This document shows, piece by piece, positions 45,363-54,425 of a stretch of DNA of 64,000 bases. The position numbers were made by a program, and so were the translations under genes. Position 1 is the first letter of the stretch. Each line of letters opens with the position of its first letter. The stretch is from Rhodopseudomonas telluris (lineage in GTDB: Bacteria > Pseudomonadota > Alphaproteobacteria > Rhizobiales > Xanthobacteraceae). Where the stretch lies: the NCBI RefSeq assembly GCF_042432815.1, contig NZ_JBHLWM010000003.1, forward strand, positions 608,516-672,515, given 5' to 3'. The notes below the pieces were generated by a model. The model did no database searches and was not told where the DNA came from. It was given only the letters and a program-made list of their open reading frames with translations.

Positions 45363-46355
45363 TCAGGCCGGCTGCAGGCCGAGCGCCTGCGCGCTCTCCA
45401 GCCACACAGGGAGCTCGCGCTGATACAGCTCGTTGCTCTCCTTGGCGCCGAGCGCCGGCTCCAGCATGAAGGTCGCGAGCGCGGCCTTCACCTTCGGATC
45501 GTCATTGGCGGCGACGCACAGCTTGCCGAGCCGCTCGACGATCGGCTGCGGTGTCGCCTTGGGCACCGCGAATCCGGTGAAGCCGCTGACCTTGAAGAAC
45601 TTCGCGGTCGCGCCCTGCTCGGGCAGCGTCTTGATCTGCGGCAGCGCATCGACCTTCTTGGAGTTGACGGCGAACACCGTGCCGCGGTCGCTTTCCAGCA
45701 CCGGCTTCGCGGCCGTGTAGCTGCCCATCGCGACGTCGAGCGAACCGTCGAGCATCCCGGTCCACATCGGCGCCTCGCCGCGATAATGGATCGGCTCGAT
45801 GTTGAGGCCGTATTGCTTGTTGAGCTCGTTGATCGTCATGTGCGGCGCCGAGCCGGCGCTGTAGGTGCCGAAATTGACCTTGCCGTTGTTCTTGCGCGCA
45901 TAGGCGACGAAATCGTCCAGCGTCTTGATGCCGTGCTTCGGATTGGCGACCAGCAGCAGCCCGCCGCCGGGGATCGCGCTGACCAGCGTCAGATCCTTGT
46001 CCATGTCGTAGCCGGGGTTCTTCATCATCACCCGGTTCATCATGTAGGTGGTGGAGATCGAGCACAGCAGCGTGTGGCCGTCGGGCTCGGCTCGGGCGAC
46101 TTCGGCGGTGCCGATCGAGCCGGAGGCGCCGGCTTTGTTCTCGATCACCACGGTCTTGTCGACCTGCTTTCCGATGTAGTCGCCGAACGCGCGCGCCAGC
46201 AGATCGGTCTGGCCGCCCGCCGGATAGCTGCAGATCAGTCGGATCTGGCGGCTCGGCCATGGGGTTTGCGCCGAGGCGCCGCGCGCCACGAACGGCAGCG
46301 CCAGCGCCGTGGTGCCGGTCGCGATGAGACGGCGCCGCGTGATGATTGCAGACAT
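45363..46355 (-). CDS. Tripartite tricarboxylate transporter substrate-binding protein (Bug/TctC)
   Basis: Periplasmic receptor of the Bug family, 330 aa. The start is fixed by GGGAGGA upstream; it opens with a twin-arginine-like signal (TRRRLIATGTTALALPFVARGASAQ). Family landmarks: WPSRQIRLICSYPAGGQTDLLARAF, VIENKAGASGSIGTAEVARAEPDGHTLL, HYRGEAPMWTGMLDGSLDVAM. No TctA/TctB membrane genes are nearby, so it is an orphan receptor, common in this family. It is convergent with tonB and divergent from the oxidase cluster; ligand unknown. Confidence 0.91.
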   Translation of the reverse strand: MSAIITRRRLIATGTTALALPFVARGASAQTPWPSRQIRLICSYPAGGQTDLLARAFGDYIGKQVDKTVVIENKAGASGSIGTAEVARAEPDGHTLLCSISTTYMMNRVMMKNPGYDMDKDLTLVSAIPGGGLLLVANPKHGIKTLDDFVAYARKNNGKVNFGTYSAGSAPHMTINELNKQYGLNIEPIHYRGEAPMWTGMLDGSLDVAMGSYTAAKPVLESDRGTVFAVNSKKVDALPQIKTLPEQGATAKFFKVSGFTGFAVPKATPQPIVERLGKLCVAANDDPKVKAALATFMLEPALGAKESNELYQRELPVWLESAQALGLQPA

Positions 46356-46590
46356 GGTGGTCCTCCCTGTTTTTTCAGCAAGGCTAGCGCAGCGCTGACG
46401 GCGCAGCCATCGAGCGATGCTGTGACCTTTTGCCACCACGCTCCCTTGCATCCCGCAGCGCGGCACGGCGTTGGCGATCGGGCACAATTCAACCTTCGGA
46501 GCTGATCTTGCGCGTAGCAACAACGCGACAGCGGCATGCGTATTTCAACCTCAGCGCGCAAGCCCCGGCAGATCCATCGCGGGGAGCGCG

Positions 46591-47352
46591 ATGATCGCGC
46601 CGTATTGCGGCGCTGCGCCGCTGCCGGCCGAGTGGCTCGGGCGCTGGAATCTCGATCCGATGCTGCTCGTCGCGCTCGCGTGCGGCGCGGCGCTGCATCT
46701 CGGCGTGCTGATGCGGGAGCGCGCGCACGATCGCGATGCCAGGCTCGTTCTCGCCGGCAGCGCATGGACGTTGATGGTGCTGCTGTTCGTGTCGCCGCTC
46801 TGCGCGCTGACCTCGGCGCTGTTCTCGGCGCGGGTCGCACATCACGTCGTGCTGGTCGCAGCGGTGGCGCCGCTGCTCATTCTGTCGTTGCCGCAACGTC
46901 TGGCGACGCTGCGGATGCCCGGTTTCGCCGGCAGCGCGGCGTTCGTGCTGCATATGGTGCTGCTGTGGCTGTGGCATGCGCCGGCGCCGTATGCGGCGGC
47001 GCTGGCCGATCCGCGGATGTTCTGGGGCATGGAGCTGAGCCTGCTCGGCAGCGCGCTGCTGCTGTGGCTTGCCGTGCTGACGCCGGCGGCGCGGCTCGGC
47101 GGCGCGCTGGCGCTGCTGCTCGGCTCGGTGGTGCAGATGGGCCTGCTCGGCGCCGTCATCACCTTCGCGCGGACGCCGCTGTACGACGCACATCTCGGCG
47201 TGACGCCCCCGTGGGGACTGTCCGCGCTGCAGGATCAGCAACTCGCCGGGCTGATCATGTGGGTGCCGGCGGCGATCCCCTATCTGATTGCGGCGCTGAT
47301 GCTGCTGGTCGGCCGGTTCGGCGCGGGCGTCGCCGATGACCCCGCGCGATGA
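46591..47352 (+). CDS. CtaG-type (caa3) cytochrome oxidase assembly membrane protein
   Basis: Polytopic membrane protein of 253 aa with about six or seven hydrophobic segments. The pattern MLLVALACGAALHLGVL, SPLCALTSALFSARVAHHVVLVAAVAPLL, LWLWHAPAPYAAAL and QQLAGLIMWVPAAIPYLIAALMLL matches the CtaG_caa3 family. That family is linked to oxidase assembly and is unrelated to the Cox11-type CtaG. Conserved His residues (HHVV, WHAP) could bind copper. GGGGAG precedes the ATG. It overlaps the next gene (ATGA) and opens the oxidase cluster. Confidence 0.85.
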   Translation: MIAPYCGAAPLPAEWLGRWNLDPMLLVALACGAALHLGVLMRERAHDRDARLVLAGSAWTLMVLLFVSPLCALTSALFSARVAHHVVLVAAVAPLLILSLPQRLATLRMPGFAGSAAFVLHMVLLWLWHAPAPYAAALADPRMFWGMELSLLGSALLLWLAVLTPAARLGGALALLLGSVVQMGLLGAVITFARTPLYDAHLGVTPPWGLSALQDQQLAGLIMWVPAAIPYLIAALMLLVGRFGAGVADDPAR

Positions 47353-47843
47353 TTGCGTGGCTGAAGGCGATTCACATCACCGCGCTGATCGTGTGGTGCG
47401 GCGGCCTGCTGGTGCTGCCCGGCCTGTTCGCGCGCCGCAGCCGGCTGAACCGCCGCGATGCGGCCGAGCTGCATCGCTACATCCGGACCCTGTTCATCGC
47501 GCTGGTGTCGCCCGCGGGCTTTCTGGCGGTGGTGGCCGGCACGGCGCTGCTGTTCCTGCGCGAGGTGTTCACCACCTGGATGATGCTGAAGCTGCTGGCG
47601 GTCGGCCTGTTGGTGATCATTCACATGCGGGCCGGCTACGTGCTGCTCAGCGTGTTCGAGCCGGAAGGCGACTACGCGCCGTGGCGGCGCTGGGTGATGA
47701 CCTGCGTGACGATCGCGGTGATCGGCGTGATCCTGGTGCTGATCCTGGACAAGCCAGCGATCGAACACGCCGACGTGCCGGCGTGGTTGCGCACGCCGGG
47801 CGCGCTTCAGTCGTCGTTCGAGACCATCAGGCCGATGCCGTGA
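47349..47843 (+). CDS. CopD/HemJ-like integral membrane protein
   Basis: A 164-aa protein with about four membrane helices: WLKAIHITALIVWCGGLLVLPGLF, FIALVSPAGFLAVVAGTALLF, WMMLKLLAVGLLVIIHMRAGYVL, WVMTCVTIAVIGVILVLIL. The WLKAxHI-W-GGL-LP opening and the second His in a K-L-x(9)-H helix are shared by HemJ (protoporphyrinogen oxidase) and CopD families; I cannot decide between them. Context with a CtaG-like protein and oxidase genes favours a role in heme or copper supply to the oxidase. Its last 37 bp overlap a convergent gene. Confidence 0.75.
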   Translation: MIAWLKAIHITALIVWCGGLLVLPGLFARRSRLNRRDAAELHRYIRTLFIALVSPAGFLAVVAGTALLFLREVFTTWMMLKLLAVGLLVIIHMRAGYVLLSVFEPEGDYAPWRRWVMTCVTIAVIGVILVLILDKPAIEHADVPAWLRTPGALQSSFETIRPMP

Positions 47844-48289
47844 TCGAACACCAGCTTGCCGCCGTGCCAGCCCGCGATGCCGACGAACACCGAGCCGAGC
47901 GCCGACATCATCAGGCCGACCGGCAGGATATTCTCGTGATCGTACAGCCGCAGGCCCCAATTGGCGCCGGCGATCGACACCAGCATGACGCCCGCGATGG
48001 CGTGCATCCAGCTCGCCACGCGCTTGCGGATGCCCTCGACCAGCAGGAGCTCGGCGGTGCCGGCGAGGCTGGCGGCGACGCCGAGCCAGAACGCGAAGCC
48101 GCTCGCCCACAGCCCGGCGCGCGCCCAGAACGGATCTGCGCCCCACCAGTAGAACACGTCGCAGCCGAGCGTCGCGATCACCAGCGCGATCGGAAACGAC
48201 ACCATCATCGCGTGGATCGGATGGCCGGCGAGCGCCACGATGGAGTTGGTGTCGTAAGCGCGGACTTCTTCCAGAACGGTCTTCGGCAT
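47807..48289 (-). CDS. DUF2231 membrane protein
   Basis: A 160-aa protein with about four membrane segments and the DUF2231 opening VALAGHPIHAMMVSFPIALVIATLGCDVFYWW, including the conserved GHPIHxM. Its function is unknown. It reads against the oxidase genes: its 3' end overlaps the CopD/HemJ-like gene by 37 bp and its start is only 21 bp from subunit II. It may share a divergent promoter with the oxidase subunits. Confidence 0.87.
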   Translation of the reverse strand: MPKTVLEEVRAYDTNSIVALAGHPIHAMMVSFPIALVIATLGCDVFYWWGADPFWARAGLWASGFAFWLGVAASLAGTAELLLVEGIRKRVASWMHAIAGVMLVSIAGANWGLRLYDHENILPVGLMMSALGSVFVGIAGWHGGKLVFDHGIGLMVSNDD

Positions 48290-48310
48290 TATGCACCTCG
48301 CACCAGCCTA

Positions 48311-49012
48311 ATGCCCCGACGACGCGCTTGGTTCACATCGAGCGTCGTCGCGACCGGAGCGCTGCTGGCCGGCTGCACCGGGCCGCTGTCGACGGTCGAT
48401 CCGGCGGGACCATCGGCCGCGGCCATCGCGTCGCTGTGGTGGGCGATGCTGATCGGCGCCACGCTGCTGTTCTGTCTGGTGATGGCGCTGCTGCTGTGGG
48501 TGTTCGTCAAGCCTGCGACAGATGGCAAGGCGTCGCCGAGGCTGTGGCTGATCGGCGGCGGGCTGGTGCTGCCGGCGCTGGTGCTGACGCCGCTGCTCGG
48601 TTACGGCCTCTATGTCGGCGAAAAGCTGCTGGCGCATCCGCGCGCCGATGCGCCGGTGCGGATCGACGTGCTGGTGCGGCAATGGGAGTGGACGTTCCGC
48701 TATCCCGGGCCGGACGGCGCGCGGGTGTCGGTGAATGAACTGCATCTGCCGGTCGGCCGCGCCGCCGATCTTCACGTCAGCACCGCCGACGTCATTCACG
48801 GCTTCTGGATTCCGCGGCTCGGCGGCAAGGTCGACGCGATCCCGGGGCACACCAATGTGGTGCGGCTGTCGGCGTCGCAGCCCGGCCGCTATCGCGGCGT
48901 CTGCGCTGAGTTCTGCGGCACCGGCCACACTGTGATGGACTTTGCCGTCGAGGTGCACGACGGCGAGGCGTTCGAAGCCCGGCTCGACAAGCTCCCGAAG
49001 GATACACCATGA
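48311..49012 (+). CDS. Cytochrome c oxidase subunit II (CuA protein, CoxM-like)
   Basis: Electron-entry subunit of 233 aa. It starts with a lipoprotein-like signal (ATGALLAGCTGP). Two membrane helices follow (WWAMLIGATLLFCLVMALLLWVF; LIGGGLVLPALVLTPLLGYGLYV), then the periplasmic cupredoxin domain. CuA ligands are complete: His163 (VIHGFW), Cys198, Cys202, His206 and Met209 (CAEFCGTGHTVM), so it takes electrons from cytochrome c, not quinol. No strong ribosome binding site precedes the ATG. Its stop overlaps the subunit I gene. The order resembles Bradyrhizobium coxMNOP. Confidence 0.92.
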   Translation: MPRRRAWFTSSVVATGALLAGCTGPLSTVDPAGPSAAAIASLWWAMLIGATLLFCLVMALLLWVFVKPATDGKASPRLWLIGGGLVLPALVLTPLLGYGLYVGEKLLAHPRADAPVRIDVLVRQWEWTFRYPGPDGARVSVNELHLPVGRAADLHVSTADVIHGFWIPRLGGKVDAIPGHTNVVRLSASQPGRYRGVCAEFCGTGHTVMDFAVEVHDGEAFEARLDKLPKDTP

Positions 49013-51543
49013 GCGCGTCGCGCCACGAGACGCCGGCGCCCGCGACCAGCGCGGTCCGTCTGCACAGGCAGCTCGAAGCGGTGTGGGGCACGCCGCCCGG
49101 CTGGGGGCGGCTCTCCGCCGTCAACCACACCATCGTCGGGCGGCGCTTCATCCTCACCGCCTTCGTGTTCTTCGGCGTCGGCGGCGTGCTGGCGATGCTG
49201 ATCCGCGCCCAGCTCGCGACGCCGCGCAGCGCCTTTCTCGAGCCCGGACTCTACAATCAGATCTTCACCATGCACGGCACGGTGATGATGTTCCTGTTCG
49301 CCATCCCGATGTTCGAAGGGCTGGCGATCTATCTGCTGCCGAAGATGCTCGGCGCGCGCGACATGGCGTTTCCGCGGCTCGGGGCCTACGGCTACTGGTG
49401 CTATCTGTTCGGCGGCTCGATCCTCTTGATCGCGATGGCGTTCGGGCTGGCGCCGGACGGCGGCTGGTTCATGTACACGCCCCTGAGTTCGAAGGCCTAC
49501 ACGCCCGGCATCAATGCCGACATCTGGCTGATCGGAATCACTTTCGTGGAGATCTCGGCGCTGTCGGCGGCGGTCGAGATCATCGCGACGATTCTCAAGA
49601 TGCGCGCGCCCGGCATGTCGCTCGACAAGATGCCGCTCTTGGCGTGGTATCTGCTCGTCACCGCCTTCATGATGCTGTTCGGCTTTCCGCCGCTGATCCT
49701 CGGCTCGGTGCTGCTCGAGATCGAGCGCGCCTTCGACCTGCCGTTCTTCGACGCGGCGCGCGGCGGCGACTCGCTGCTGTGGCAGCATCTGTTCTGGCTG
49801 TTCGGCCACCCGGAGGTCTACATCATCTTCCTGCCGGCGGCCGGCATGGTGTCGACCATCCTGCCGGTGCTCGCGCGGCGCGAGATCATCGGCTACGTCT
49901 GGATCGTGGTGAGTATCGTGGCGCTCGCCTTCCTCAGCTTCGGGCTGTGGGTGCACCACATGTTCACGGTGGGCATTCCGCATCTGGCGCTGGCGTTTTT
50001 CTCGTCGGCCTCGACCGCCGTCGCGGTGCCGACCGCGGTGCAGATCTTCGCCTGGATCGGCACGCTGGCGGCCGGGCGGCCGCAGCTCAAGCTGCCGATG
50101 CTGTATCTGCTCGGCTTCTTCTCGGTGTTCGTGATCGGCGGGCTCACCGGCGTGATGCTGGCGATCGTGCCGTTCAACTGGCAGGTCCATGATACGCACT
50201 TCGTCGTCGCGCATCTGCACTACGTGCTGGTCGGTGGCTTCATCTTCCCGATGCTGGCGGCCGCGTATTACTGGCTGCCGCACTTCACCGGCCGCGTGCC
50301 GCGCCACAGCCTGGGCGTGCCGGCGTTCTGGCTGATCATCATCGGCTTCAATCTCACCTTCCTGATCATGCACTGGACCGGCCTGCTCGGCATGCCGCGC
50401 CGCATCAGCACCTACGGCGCCGACACTGGCTGGGAGTGGCTCAACCTGGTGTCGTCGATTGGCGGCTTCGTGATGGCGATCGGCTTCGCGCTGTTCACCG
50501 TCGACGTCGTCATGCACTGGCTGCACGGCAAGCGCGGCCCGCGCAATCCGTGGTCGGCCGGCACGCTGGAATGGGCGATGCCGACGCCGGCAGCGAGCTA
50601 CGCCTTCGCGTCGCTACCCGATGCGGCGAGCCGCGCGCCGCTGGCGGACCAGCCCGATCTGGCCAATCACCTCGCGCGCGGCGGCGGCTATCTCGGCTTC
50701 GTCCGCCACGGCTGGCTGGAGACGCTCGGCGTCGACGTGATGTCGGGGCGGATCGAGCAGATCGTGCGGCTGCCGTCGCCGACGATGCTGCCGCTGATCA
50801 CCGCGTTGGTGACAGGCGTGTTCTTCGTCGCGGTGCTGTTCAAGCTGTACTGGCTCGCGGTGCTGGCGCTGCCGGCGATCGCGGCGATGTTCCTGACCTG
50901 GACGCCGGAGTCGGGCGAGCGCAGCGATCAGGGCGAATTGCCGATCGGCAACGGCGCGCGCGCGGTGCTGCACAGCGAGGCCGCGTCGCCGCCGTCGCTG
51001 TGGGCGATGGGGCTGACGCTCGCCGCCGACGCGACTGCCTATGCGTCGCTGGCCTTCGGCCTGCTGTTTCTCTGGGTGGTGGCGCCGAACTGGCCGCCGC
51101 CGGCGCTGATCGCGTGGGCGCCGATCGGCGCGGCGCTGACCGCAGGCGGTGCGCTGTTCGCGGCGCTCGCCGGCGCCGCGGCGACGTCGCGGCGTGTGAT
51201 CGGCAGCGGCGCGCGGCGTGAAGGCGCGCTGGCGGTCGCCGTGATCGGCTACGGCGCCGCGTTGGCCGGGCTCGCGCTCGTCATCGCCGCGGTGCCGGAC
51301 CCGACGCGGCATGCCTATGCGGCCGCCACGCTGGTGATCCTGCTGTATGTCGGGTTGCACGTCGCGGTCGGCGCCGTGTTGGCCGGCTTCGGCATCTGGC
51401 GCAGCCGCACCGGCTATGTCTCGGCGCGGCGCAGCGTCGATCTGCGGATCGGCAAGCTGTGGCACGCCACTACGGCGGCGTTGGCGGTTGGCACGCTGCT
51501 GATCGTCTACGGCCTGCCGCTGGTGATGGGAGCGCCGCGATGA
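49009..51543 (+). CDS. Fused cytochrome c oxidase subunit I-III (CoxN-like)
   Basis: An 844-aa fusion. Residues about 35-540 are subunit I. The low-spin heme His is in TMHGTVM; the CuB His267 with cross-linked Tyr271 and proton-channel Glu269 are in GHPEVY. The CuB pair is in VHHMFTVG, and the two C-terminal heme ligands are in HDTHFVVAHLHYVLVGG. GHPEVY indicates an A1-type proton pump. From about 590 a linker with extra helices (LITALVTGVFFVAVLFKLYW) leads to a subunit III-like part (ASLAFGLLFLWVVAP; YVGLHVAVGAVLAGFGIW). ATGA overlaps on both sides. Confidence 0.9.
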   Translation: MSASRHETPAPATSAVRLHRQLEAVWGTPPGWGRLSAVNHTIVGRRFILTAFVFFGVGGVLAMLIRAQLATPRSAFLEPGLYNQIFTMHGTVMMFLFAIPMFEGLAIYLLPKMLGARDMAFPRLGAYGYWCYLFGGSILLIAMAFGLAPDGGWFMYTPLSSKAYTPGINADIWLIGITFVEISALSAAVEIIATILKMRAPGMSLDKMPLLAWYLLVTAFMMLFGFPPLILGSVLLEIERAFDLPFFDAARGGDSLLWQHLFWLFGHPEVYIIFLPAAGMVSTILPVLARREIIGYVWIVVSIVALAFLSFGLWVHHMFTVGIPHLALAFFSSASTAVAVPTAVQIFAWIGTLAAGRPQLKLPMLYLLGFFSVFVIGGLTGVMLAIVPFNWQVHDTHFVVAHLHYVLVGGFIFPMLAAAYYWLPHFTGRVPRHSLGVPAFWLIIIGFNLTFLIMHWTGLLGMPRRISTYGADTGWEWLNLVSSIGGFVMAIGFALFTVDVVMHWLHGKRGPRNPWSAGTLEWAMPTPAASYAFASLPDAASRAPLADQPDLANHLARGGGYLGFVRHGWLETLGVDVMSGRIEQIVRLPSPTMLPLITALVTGVFFVAVLFKLYWLAVLALPAIAAMFLTWTPESGERSDQGELPIGNGARAVLHSEAASPPSLWAMGLTLAADATAYASLAFGLLFLWVVAPNWPPPALIAWAPIGAALTAGGALFAALAGAAATSRRVIGSGARREGALAVAVIGYGAALAGLALVIAAVPDPTRHAYAAATLVILLYVGLHVAVGAVLAGFGIWRSRTGYVSARRSVDLRIGKLWHATTAALAVGTLLIVYGLPLVMGAPR

Positions 51544-51887
51544 CCCGCGCGCCGACGCATCCGTCCTCGCTGCTGCTGATCGCCGCCGGCTTCATCATCT
51601 GGGCCCTGGCCTTCACGCTGCTGTATGGCGGGCTGTCGGTCGGCTGCGCATTCGGCTGGCAGAGCAAGATGATCGCGGGCGGCAATTTGCTACGCGTCGT
51701 GCTGCTGGCGATCTGGTCCGTGCATCTGGCGGCGCTGATCGGGCTGCTGATCTATTGCGTGCGGCTGCCGCGCGGCGACGCGACGCCGGCCTTCACCCGC
51801 AAGGTCGCGATCGGATCGACCGCGGCGGCGCTGGTGGCGACGGTGTGGATCGGCGTCGCGATCCCGGCCTTGTCGCAGTGCCTGTGA
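51540..51887 (+). CDS. Small membrane protein of the oxidase operon
   Basis: A 115-aa protein with three hydrophobic segments (LLLIAAGFIIWALAFTLLYGGLSVGCAFGW; LLRVVLLAIWSVHLAALIGLLIYCV; IGSTAAALVATVWIGVAIPAL). It starts inside the subunit I-III stop codon, so it is surely part of the operon. I do not recognise a family; by position it corresponds to the last gene of coxMNOP-like clusters and may be an accessory subunit. Confidence 0.78.
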   Translation: MTRAPTHPSSLLLIAAGFIIWALAFTLLYGGLSVGCAFGWQSKMIAGGNLLRVVLLAIWSVHLAALIGLLIYCVRLPRGDATPAFTRKVAIGSTAAALVATVWIGVAIPALSQCL

Positions 51888-51902
51888 GCCGCGGCGGCGA
51901 GG

Positions 51903-52703
51903 TCAGGTCAGTTCGCTGAAGCCTTTGGCGGCGCTGATCAGCGCGATCACGCCCAGGCTGACGATCGAGACGCGGCGATGCAGCTTTTCGCTGCCGTAGC
52001 GGAAGCCGAGTTCGCCGATCCATGTGCCGAGGAACGTCACCGGCAGCGCGATCACCGACAGCCACAGCACCGTGGGAGTCGCGAGGCCGACCAGCGCGAT
52101 GCTGACGAAGGCCGAGATCGAGGTGACGAGGAAGAACACCAGCAGCGAGGCGCGCGCCGCGACGGCGCGGAACGGGCCCGACATGTAGTACACGATCGCC
52201 GGCGGCCCCGGCATCGCGGCGAGGCCGTTGAACAGGCCGGCCATCAGGCCGACCAAGGCGGTCACCGGCCGCGACGGCACCACGGCGAGCGCGAAGCCGC
52301 GGCCGAGCATCAGCACCGCAATGGCGATGATCACCGAGATGACGATGCGCGCCACCGGCGCCGGCGCGATGCTCAGCGCCAGCGCGCCGAGCGGTGAGCC
52401 GATCACCGCCCCGGCGATCAGCCAGCGCAGCGACGGCCAGTGGCAGTCGCGCCGGTTGCGGCGCAGGTCGTTCAGCCCGCTCAGCAATTGCAGCAGCACG
52501 GCGATCGGCACCGCGGTGGCGGGCGGCATGAACAGGCCCATCAGCGGCACCGCCGCCATGGCAAAGCCGAAGCCGGTGAAGCCGCGCAGCAGCGACGCCG
52601 CGGCCACCGCCGCCATGGTTTCGGCGATGATCCGCGGCGACGGCAGCGCGCCGGCGAGGCTCGCCTGCGTCGCGGCGATCAGGTCCTGCATGATGGCGTT
52701 CAC
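51903..52703 (-). CDS. TauE/SafE family anion exporter
   Basis: Polytopic exporter of 266 aa with about eight hydrophobic segments. The TauE/SafE repeat is visible as AAASLLRGFTGFGFAMAAVPLMGLFMPPATAVPIAVLLQLLSGLNDLR and again as LVGLMAGLFNGLAAMPGPPAIVYYMSG. Family members export sulfite, sulfoacetate or other small organic anions. It overlaps the aldehyde dehydrogenase gene by 4 bp (ATGA) and follows it, the same order as the sulfoacetaldehyde dehydrogenase/exporter pair safD-safE. This suggests it exports the acid that the dehydrogenase makes. Confidence 0.88.
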   Translation of the reverse strand: MNAIMQDLIAATQASLAGALPSPRIIAETMAAVAAASLLRGFTGFGFAMAAVPLMGLFMPPATAVPIAVLLQLLSGLNDLRRNRRDCHWPSLRWLIAGAVIGSPLGALALSIAPAPVARIVISVIIAIAVLMLGRGFALAVVPSRPVTALVGLMAGLFNGLAAMPGPPAIVYYMSGPFRAVAARASLLVFFLVTSISAFVSIALVGLATPTVLWLSVIALPVTFLGTWIGELGFRYGSEKLHRRVSIVSLGVIALISAAKGFSELT

Positions 52704-54211
52704 CGCATGTCGATGACGACGGTCTTCTTCTTGGTGAAGTGCTCGAGCATGGCTTCCAGCGAGGCTTCCTTGCCGAGGCCCGACTTCTTGAACCCGCCAT
52801 AGCTCAGATTCGGCTGGATCGTCAGGTTCTGATTGACCTGGACGTAGCCGGCGTCGAGCCGCTGCACCGCGCGCAGCGCCGTGCGCAGATCGTGGGTCCA
52901 GACCGTGGCGGCGAGGCCGAAATCGCTGTCGTTGGCGCGGGCGATGACGTCGTCCTCGTCGTCCCAGGGCTGCACGCAGACCACCGGGCCGAAGATTTCC
53001 TCGCGCATCAGCGGCGAATCCTCCGGCAGGCCGGTGACGATGGTCGGCTGCAGATAAAGCCCGTCCTTGAGATGGCTGGCGCGCGGGATCTCGCCGCAGC
53101 GCGCCACCTGGGCGCCGGCGGTGCGTTCGCCGAGCGCCAGATAGGATTCGATCTTCGCCTTCTGCCGGGCCGAGATCACCGTGCCGATATCGGTCGCTTC
53201 ATCGAGCGGATCGCCGATCACCAGCTTGGCCAGCGCGTCCTTGAGCTGCGCCACGAAGGCGCCGATCAGCGTGCTGTGCACGTAGATGCGGCTCGCGGCG
53301 GTGCAGCTCTGGCCCTGGCGGGTGAAGCGCATGCCGGCGATCGCGCCGGCGATCACGCGCGCCATGTCGGCGTCCGGATAGACGATCATCGGGCTCTTGC
53401 CGCCGAGTTCGAGGCTGACCGGAATGATCCTGCGGGCCGCCGTCTGGTAGATCAGTTCGCCGACCGCCTGCGATCCGGTGAACGTCACCTTGGCGACGGC
53501 CGGATGCTCGACCAGCGCCGAGCCGCAATCGCGGCCGGTGCCGCAGATCACGTTGAGCACGCCGGACGGCAGCAGCTCGGCCATCAGCCGCGCCATCTCG
53601 ATGGTGGCGAACGGCGCTTCTTCGGACGCTTTCACCACCACCGTGTTGCCCGCCACCAGCGCCGGGGCGATCTTCAGCATCATCAGCACCAGCGGCACGT
53701 TCCACGGCAGGATCGCGGCGACGACGCCGAGCGGTTCGCGGCTGGTGTAGGTGAGGATCTGCGGATCGAACGGCAGCGTCTCGCCCTTCAGCTCCGATGC
53801 CAGCCCCGCATACATCGTGGCGATGTCGATCGCGGTGGCGACTTCGCCGCGGCATTCGGTGCGGATCGCCTTGCCGGTCTCCAGCGCCAGCACGGCGGCG
53901 ATCACGTCGCTACGCGCCGCGATGGCGCGCGCCGCCTCGGCGATCAGCTTGCCGCGCTGCCGCGCCGGCGTGTCGGCCCAGCCGGGAAACGCCGCCGCGG
54001 CGGAGGCGACCGCGCGAGCGACGTCGTCGGCCGTCGCGGCGGGAGCGAGGCCGAGCACGGCGCCGGTGGCGGGGTCGAGCACCTCGAGCGTGGCGCCGGC
54101 CACGGTCGGAACCAGCGCATTGCCGATCAGGTGACGGCCCTGCAGTTGCGTGAACACGTCCGACACGGCGGGCGCGATGGCGGGATTGATGCGGGTGGCG
54201 ATGTTGATCAT
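52700..54211 (-). CDS. NAD(P)-dependent aldehyde dehydrogenase
   Basis: Oxidises an aldehyde to its acid, 503 aa, cytoplasmic. Catalytic Cys303 lies in GQSCTAAS and the general base Glu268 in LELGGKSP. The oxyanion Asn lies in ILPWNVPL and cofactor-site features in KASEEAPFA and FTGSQAVGE. AAGG lies 8 bases before the ATG. It is divergent from the NTF2-like/FAD oxidoreductase pair across about 214 bp, so amine oxidation and aldehyde oxidation are probably co-regulated. Which aldehyde is unknown; sulfoacetaldehyde, gamma-aminobutyraldehyde-like and 2-aminomuconate-semialdehyde-like substrates are all possible. Confidence 0.92.
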   Translation of the reverse strand: MINIATRINPAIAPAVSDVFTQLQGRHLIGNALVPTVAGATLEVLDPATGAVLGLAPAATADDVARAVASAAAAFPGWADTPARQRGKLIAEAARAIAARSDVIAAVLALETGKAIRTECRGEVATAIDIATMYAGLASELKGETLPFDPQILTYTSREPLGVVAAILPWNVPLVLMMLKIAPALVAGNTVVVKASEEAPFATIEMARLMAELLPSGVLNVICGTGRDCGSALVEHPAVAKVTFTGSQAVGELIYQTAARRIIPVSLELGGKSPMIVYPDADMARVIAGAIAGMRFTRQGQSCTAASRIYVHSTLIGAFVAQLKDALAKLVIGDPLDEATDIGTVISARQKAKIESYLALGERTAGAQVARCGEIPRASHLKDGLYLQPTIVTGLPEDSPLMREEIFGPVVCVQPWDDEDDVIARANDSDFGLAATVWTHDLRTALRAVQRLDAGYVQVNQNLTIQPNLSYGGFKKSGLGKEASLEAMLEHFTKKKTVVIDMR

Positions 54212-54425
54212 CGCATCACCTTGGCGATTGCGCTTTCGGCGCGAAGGTCCAGCCGGGGCCAAGCCGTTGGGCCAGTTGGCGGCGGCGATTCTGGCCGCAG
54301 ACATCGCGGCATCTGGTTCTAAGCACGCCCTGCGGAGCGTGACAGCCTGTGCTCGAAGCTGCCGGCCGATCCGCGCCATCATCACGGAGACGCCCCTGCG
54401 CCCACCATGATGGAATGTCCTCGCT

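Noticed and set aside
47349..48289. Frameshift joining the CopD/HemJ-like and DUF2231 genes
   Set aside because: They are on opposite strands and each has its own complete family pattern, so they are two genes with overlapping ends.
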